From positions 1 to 15,206 of the forward strand of contig JAOXYB010028634.1 of the NCBI GenBank assembly GCA_028565635.1: 15,206 bases of DNA, read 5' to 3'. Origin of the DNA: Phoronis ovalis. Taxonomy: Eukaryota > Phoronida > Phoronidae. A program made the translations under genes and the position numbers. Shown here one piece after another: positions 11,001-15,206 of this stretch. Each line of letters starts with the position of its first letter. Position 1 is the first letter of the stretch. The notes beneath the pieces were generated by a model. It worked only from the letters and a program-made list of their open reading frames with translations. It was not told the DNA's origin and searched no databases.

Positions 11001-13442
11001 CATGTAATTCAAAGAAAACCATCAGTTTAACCTTCATTATGGTATCGTCAGCAGACCTTGTGTTTACCTAAAATAAACATAAAACCTTTAAATGGAAATT
11101 ATTTCCAAAAAAAATTATTTACTAGTATGTTTCTTTGTCTCTGGCAAACATGCTGCTAATAAAACTGTTTTGATTCATATGAAAAATCAGTTGAAATTGT
11201 CAGTTACAAAACAGTACTCCCCGTTTACAATTTGACCACATGAAATCTTCCCGGCCTTTAATCATTAGTAAACAACAACATTGGCTATTTAAAATTTCAG
11301 TAGTTTTAATAAAATTAAGACAATCCTTCTAATTTATAAATATTACACCTATTTTACTATTAAATACATGCACTGCAATAAGTTGTATGAAATTATGTAT
11401 TTGAATGCATTCTAGTCCCGAGCATGTTGTGATGTGTGAGCAACCCCCACTTACATTGTAGTAAAACTGGTCAGATATAACTCGTAGCTTAGTAAATCTT
11501 AAAGCACCGGGAATCTTTCTTGTCTTGTGAACAGAGTCCTCACCATGCCAAACAAATTCATGTATCCTAGAAGTCAAGTATTACATCAAGCAATATGTCA
11601 ATTTATTAACATTTCCTGAGTTACAGATAAATAGTTTCCTTCCTTATTGCTGATTTTGAAAAGAACTCAAAAGATCTTTAATTAGGGTTCCGAAGGCTTT
11701 AGCATAGGAAAACTGGAAGCTAAAGTCATATTGGACATTTTCATGTTCACCTTCTCCAACACAAAAGATCTTGGATTATCCTTGTTCAGCATAAGAGAAG
11801 AAAATATGTTTTTATCTCTCAGGAAATTTTGCAAATCATCCATATTGCTAACTTACATTGTAATAGAACTGATCAGGTATTATACGTAGTTTAGTAAATT
11901 TCAATGCCCCTGGAACTTTGTGAGTCTTATGAATACTGCTGCTACCATGCCAAGCAAACTCATGTAACCTAAAACACCATAACACCTAGCATTTAGCATT
12001 TAAAATGCTTCAGTTATTGCTCAATATATTGCAATACTATTTGTTGGATTAAAGATACATTAAGATAAAAGTACATTCTTCAGTTGAAAGAGATAAAGTC
12101 TAAAGAGACAGCAACAATTACTGTAGAAAGTAAAGAAAATAGGGACCATCTTTTACAATGTGGATACTAAGAGTTGTTCCATGAAAAATTACTATCAGAG
12201 AGGGGACATAAACATTTTGTTTTCTGTCTAATTTAAACTATTTTCATCACCTCTATCCACATTACTAAAAATAGTTTAAAACTTTTTCTACTCCCTCATG
12301 TAATTGAAACTTTATCAATTCCTATCCCCTGTTATTATTATTTCAGGCTTATGGGTGGTATCGCTGTTAATTTATTAAATAAAGCAAGAAAGTTTGACTG
12401 GTGTCGATCAAAGTTCATATTTCAGTAAATACACAAATAAATCAAATCTTCAATTTCTGTTCATTGTTATTAAGACTGAGGTTAGCAGAAGCAACTGCAG
12501 AAAGTCAGTACTGACTTAGTAATTATATTTCACCTACCATTCATTGGCTCGAGGTATGAATAATGCTGGACCTTGTTTGATGTAGCGTGAAACTTTGTTG
12601 GTTTGCTGGTCACGTTTGTACACTACTAAAACTTCACTTGCATCCAAAGATACACCATCAACCTGTTTAATATTCCCGTGAATAGTTGGTGTTTTGAATA
12701 CGGCACATGGTCTACAATAAATAAAAATTGAAGTGAAGCAAAAAAGAAATACAAAAACTTTCTTCAAAAAATATGCAGAACATGTAGAATTATCAGCCAT
12801 CACTTTTTATCTTTTGCTAGATGTTTGTATTGTCACAATGAAGTAGACCCTTATTTCTGGATGAAACACAAAGATAAACAGAGAATATAAGAAAGGCAAG
12901 ACTGAAGAATTTCTACAATCACTGTAGATTATCTACAATTGTGAGATTCATGATAACATGATAAAGTATTACAAATTTACAAATTACACATTGTTACCCT
13001 GGTTTATGCTCCACACGTCCATCTCTGTATGTAATTTCTAAGTACTGATTCTGAGCTGCAGAGTACCTAGTCAAAGGGACAAATTTCTCCAACCATAGAA
13101 AAATCTGAAAGATGAAAATATATATATATATAAAGTGATAAGCTCATTTTCCAATTATCTGTTCAATTTTGAATGAGAATCAAAAATCACACTAACCTAT
13201 TGAAATTGGTAAGTGAACACAAATAGTCCTTTTATACCCTCTCCAAAATACTTATCTCTCTGTAAAAATGACTATAACAACTTGAAGAAACATGTATTGT
13301 TAATAACAATGCACTCTGAGGTTGTTTTACAGATACATTGTATAATTGCATCTTTTTTCTGAATGGGATTTGTCAATATCTAACTTACCCTCTGTGGTCC
13401 TTCCTCCACCCTTGCCCTTCCTTCTTTGTCATAAATCAATGC
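8044..13442 (-). CDS. SPFH/Band 7-type protein, 3' portion, ten coding positions with one alternative exon pair
   Basis: Exons in transcript order: 13389-13442, 12998-13104, 12538-12711, 11857-11968 or 11455-11566, 10987-11067, 10627-10664, 9501-9729, 9088-9209, 8688-8778 and 8044-8223. All phases fit and give 395 residues ending in TAA at 8044-8046. Residues 1-149 look beta-rich and repetitive (ALIYDKEGRARVEEGPQR, then ALFIPRANEWLHEF), resembling stacked N-terminal strands. Residues 150-265 resemble an SPFH (stomatin/prohibitin/flotillin) core: VKLMVFFEL, DPIADFI, then FEVTKVVYRGYLASEQLQ followed by a charged helix start. Residues 266-345 are rich in E, K and R with a coiled-coil look. No membrane segment or signal peptide is seen in the visible part. 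SPFH proteins assemble into ring scaffolds, usually on membranes; the role of this one is unknown to me. The exon structure is firm, the family call is from pattern memory, and the 5' end is missing. Confidence 0.85.
9736..10075. mobile_element. Imperfect foldback element in an SPFH-gene intron
   Basis: GTACCTACAAA at 9774-9784 is matched by its exact inverse at 10021-10031. Weaker inverted similarity extends outward to about 9736 and 10075. Inward, TTTTGCTTAGTTCAAAAATA is matched inversely by the region ending in CAACAAAGCAAAATC near 9966. Nearly the whole 340 bases can fold on itself. It lies in the 897-bp intron between 9730 and 10626 and has no coding potential. A MITE-like origin is inferred. 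Confidence 0.55.
11455..11566 (-). CDS. Alternative exon B of the SPFH-like gene
   Basis: This 112-nt exon has acceptor TTCTAG just above 11566 and donor GTAAGT at 11449-11454. It encodes IHEFVWHGEDSVHKTRK at the start and the same DQFYYN end as exon A. Both splice sites and the reading frame are intact, with conservative replacements (L/I, A/V, I/V, K/R) and silent changes between the copies, so it does not look like a decaying duplicate. The copies are separated by a 290-bp intron. Confidence 0.9.
11857..11968 (-). CDS. Alternative exon A of the SPFH-like gene
   Basis: This 112-nt exon has acceptor TTTTAG just above 11968 and donor GTAAGT at 11851-11856. It completes the Trp codon split with the previous exon and then encodes 37 residues, starting LHEFAWHGSSSIHKTHK and ending DQFYYN. 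It is the upstream copy in transcript order. Its paralogue at 11455-11566 has the same length and phases and 27 of 37 identical residues. The distinctive part is SSS after the WHG motif, where exon B has an acidic EDS. Confidence 0.9.
13118..13132. repeat. (AT)7 run next to a splice acceptor
   Basis: A short alternating AT run lies 14 bases upstream, on the minus strand, of the acceptor of the exon at 12998-13104. It therefore occupies the likely branch-point and polypyrimidine zone. Confidence 0.8.
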
Positions 13443-13539
13443 CTGAAAATGATAGAATTGCTAGGTAAGTATATTACCTACTAACCAACAGATATGCCAT
13501 GTAATGTCATTAAAACAGTGTAAAATATAACGAATCTGC

Positions 13540-13542
<3 letters not shown>

Positions 13543-13572
<30 letters not shown>
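13543..13572. repeat. (TA)15 microsatellite
   Basis: Fifteen uninterrupted TA units lie in what is probably the intron upstream of the first visible exon of the SPFH-like gene. Confidence 0.95.
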
Positions 13573-13575
<3 letters not shown>

Positions 13576-13830
13576 TTTACTATACTGATATTTCTGCTTG
13601 AGGAAGATCAAGGTACTTCAACAACAGAGGAGTTTTGTTAAGGCTGGTACCTGAATTTCTTTAAATGCCCAGAAGTAGTTCACAACTATAAATTACTGTT
13701 GAATATTCGTAGAGTTGTGAACTTTTGGGTATTTAAGAATGTAAGAAAGGTTTAAACTTTCAAAATGTTTTTAGCATTCTAGTACTGATTTGATAAAAAG
13801 GTATCACGACCTGGTATTACGACTTTTGTA

Positions 13831-14270
13831 CTTGGGGGTCCGACTCAAATATTTTATTGGTACCCATGTGCTTGAATGGATTTTCAAGTTGAAAAAAAAA
13901 CTAAATGCATTTTCCCATTTTTAAATTTTGATCCCTTTTCACTGACTGGAACAAATTTTATATACCCTAAATGCGTTAAGAATTTTTTTCTGGAAAATGC
14001 CCAAGAAATGGAATTATGGGTAATTCACTCGAACTTGATCGCAAATTAACTTTCGAGACACAGTTCGGTCAAGTGGTTGGGTGTTTTGATTGAATTCGAT
14101 GCCCTAACCGCGTACTTATCAAATAAGGAACCCTTTCGTACATCTTATCGAAAAATGTAACCCTAAATGCGTAACATGAGTTAATGTGCTTAGTTCTTAA
14201 AAATAATCCTTTTCACACATTTTTGTTCATGCACATGGGTACCAACCATTGATTTGAGTTGGACGCCCAG
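13831..14270. mobile_element. Inverted-repeat element of about 440 bp
   Basis: The left arm 13831-13873 (landmarks GGGGGTCCGACTCAAAT and TTGGTACCCATGTGC) is matched inversely by the right arm 14229-14270 (GCACATGGGTACCAA, ATTTGAGTTGGACGCCC). The interior holds CCCTAAATGCGT twice (within 13964-13976 and 14160-14172) and a variant CCCTAACCGCGT at 14102-14113. No ORF of note is inside. TTTTGTA occurs just outside both ends (13824-13830 and near 14276), a possible but imprecisely placed target duplication. Confidence 0.65.
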
Positions 14271-14291
14271 GCTTTTTTGTATTGTCATCTC

Positions 14292-14332
14292 CTGGGGGTC
14301 GGGCTAAAATCAGTAAAGGTTCACATGTTCAC
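14292..14332 (+). repeat. Diverged relative of the 13831-13873 arm
   Basis: CTGGGGGTCGGGCTAAAAT followed by TTCACATGTTCAC keeps the order and spacing of the left arm of the neighbouring inverted-repeat element, in direct orientation, with many substitutions. It may mark an older adjacent insertion. Confidence 0.4.
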
Positions 14333-14688
14333 GAAAAAAAACCTGGAAAAGGGTTATTTTTAGAAAAACAGGATAAAGATTTTGTGCCACCTTCATGAGT
14401 ACATACTGGCTAAAGAATATGTTGAGGTATAATCCCTGCAGCTGTTTTATTTTTATTTATTATTATTGACTAGAAATGATAGTTATGCAAGTACAAACTT
14501 TTAAAGGATATTTGTTAATTTTTTAGAATTGTGCTAAAGACCTCATGTTTAAAAGCTATTCCCAGTCTTATCTCCTATTTTTAATCCACCACCAGGGCAG
14601 GCCTTACAATTTTTCTCCCGGAGTACAGGACATGTCCGGGGATGTACGCCACCACAAGGTCCCATTAACAGGGCTAACACTGGGGCCC

Positions 14689-14726
14689 GGGGGGGCAGTC
14701 AATAGGAAAGTGGGTACCCATGTTCC
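14689..14726 (+). repeat. Second diverged relative of the 13831-13873 arm
   Basis: A G-rich start (GGGGGGGCAGTCAATA) is followed by GTGGGTACCCATGTTCC, again the order G-run, C.GTC/ACTCAA, GGTACCCATGT. It lies directly before the GAAGTG tandem array, so both may belong to one repeat. Confidence 0.4.
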
Positions 14727-14746
14727 AACATAGCTTGTCAAAAAAG

Positions 14747-14860
14747 CCTCTCACGAAGTGAAATTCTGCAAAAAATACACCCCTAAGGAAGTGATTTTTT
14801 GAAAAAAATACACCCTTAAAGAAGTGACTTTTGGAAAAAAAAAACCTAACGAAGTGTCAC
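14747..14860 (+). repeat. Tandem array with a 30-33 bp period
   Basis: GAAGTG recurs at 14755, 14788, 14821 and 14851 (spacings 33, 33 and 30). Each is preceded by a (C)CCTAA-like or CTCAC block. The first three are followed by an A-rich tract that leads, in the first two, into ATACACCC. Units differ mainly in A-run length. This looks like the end of a dispersed repeat and is not coding. Confidence 0.8.
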
Positions 14861-15020
14861 AACTCCAAACAAGAGGTCTGCAGGTGCAGACAGATGCCCA
14901 TCATATGATGTAGTTTCTTTAGTTGTAAAGCCATCTTTGTATGCATAAGAGTTTTGAGGTTGATAATAGATGGAAAATGTCAAATTTTTGGTTTGAAAGA
15001 AAAATAGGTGGTTTTGCTTT

Positions 15021-15206
15021 GTCTTTCCCGAAATGGGCGTAAACTAAAGTAACGTGCACTATTGGGAACAAACATGATGACCAGTTGGCCATGTTGGAAG
15101 TAATTGGGTCACAATTACATGTGATTGGCCTAATACACCCACCAACCTATGACCTTCGTGAATCCACCTTCAAATCGTCCAATCATCACTTCGTCTTTCC
15201 CGAAAT
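15021..15206. repeat. 14-bp direct repeat bounding the end of the window
   Basis: GTCTTTCCCGAAAT occurs at 15021-15034 and again as the last 14 bases, 15193-15206, each preceded by T or C after CTT/CTTC-like sequence. Between them are two ATTGG (CCAAT-box-like) motifs and GTAATTG...CAATTAC at 15100-15118. The window ends inside or just after the second copy, so the repeat may continue. Confidence 0.6.

Larger units (their letters stand above)
13443..15206. other. Repeat-rich stretch without a supported exon
   Basis: I looked on the minus strand for the exon that should precede 13442 (one ending in phase 0 before a GT) and found no candidate with a good donor plus family-like sequence. The stretch contains the TA microsatellite, the inverted-repeat element at 13831-14270, related diverged copies near 14292 and 14689, and the GAAGTG array at 14747-14860. 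It is probably an intron or the 5' flank of the SPFH-like gene. Confidence 0.6.

Noticed and set aside
11455-11968. Exon B as a pseudo-exon or assembly duplicate of exon A
   Set aside because: The copies differ at many silent and conservative sites, while lengths, phases and splice sites are intact. The flanking introns are unrelated, which argues against an assembly artefact or decay.
12712-12803. Apparent ATG start (MMADNSTCSAY...) for the exon at 12538-12711
   Set aside because: The reading frame happens to stay open into the intron. A TTGTAG acceptor at 12712-12717 and phase-matched upstream exons (12998-13104 and 13389-13442) show the protein continues upstream.
14595-14660. Minus-strand segment ending at GTAAGG, tested as the missing upstream exon of the SPFH-like gene
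   Set aside because: The donor is acceptable, but the translation (VAYIPGHVLYSGRKI) shows no family resemblance that I can defend, and the sequence overlaps a repeat.
14545-14733. Plus-strand ORF of 62 codons
   Set aside because: It lies within repeat-like sequence, with no conserved motif and no splice context.

Overview
This is animal (metazoan) nuclear DNA. It is AT-rich, with short exons of about 40-230 bp separated by GT-AG introns of roughly 130-900 bp. No bacterial or viral gene is visible. Two protein genes lie tail to tail, and both run off the window at their 5' ends. WDR44-like exons this close to the vertebrate gene, together with the repeats on the right side, fit a marine invertebrate, possibly a non-vertebrate deuterostome such as a hemichordate. 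That placement is an impression, not a demonstration.

Left part (1-6957, + strand): the 3' half of a WDR44 (rabphilin-11) orthologue. Thirteen exons join in frame into 483 residues. They hold a basic and acidic linker, a complete seven-blade WD40 propeller, the stop at 6454-6456, and a 3' UTR ending near an AATAAA at 6926-6931. One intron uses a GC donor. One exon contains an in-frame duplicate of its own donor site. The stop codon lies inside a 47-bp tandem repeat. The introns carry two foldback transposon copies of one family and two copies of a second repeat.

Middle (about 6957-7376): a short gap between convergent genes with an unusual interleaved inverted-repeat pattern.

Right part (about 7377-13442, - strand): the 3' part of a gene for an SPFH/Band 7-type protein. 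Ten coding positions give 395 residues, with beta-rich N-terminal repeats, an SPFH-like core and a charged helical C-terminal tail. Its most striking feature is a tandem pair of 112-nt exons (11857-11968 and 11455-11566) encoding alternative versions of the same 37-residue segment. Reading phase forces the use of exactly one: joining both, or skipping both, creates an immediate stop codon.

Far right (13443-15206): no convincing exon. It holds a (TA)15 run, a 440-bp inverted-repeat element with diverged relatives further along, and a short tandem array built on GAAGTG. The missing 5' exons of the SPFH gene probably lie beyond the window. The two genes show no functional link beyond being neighbours.
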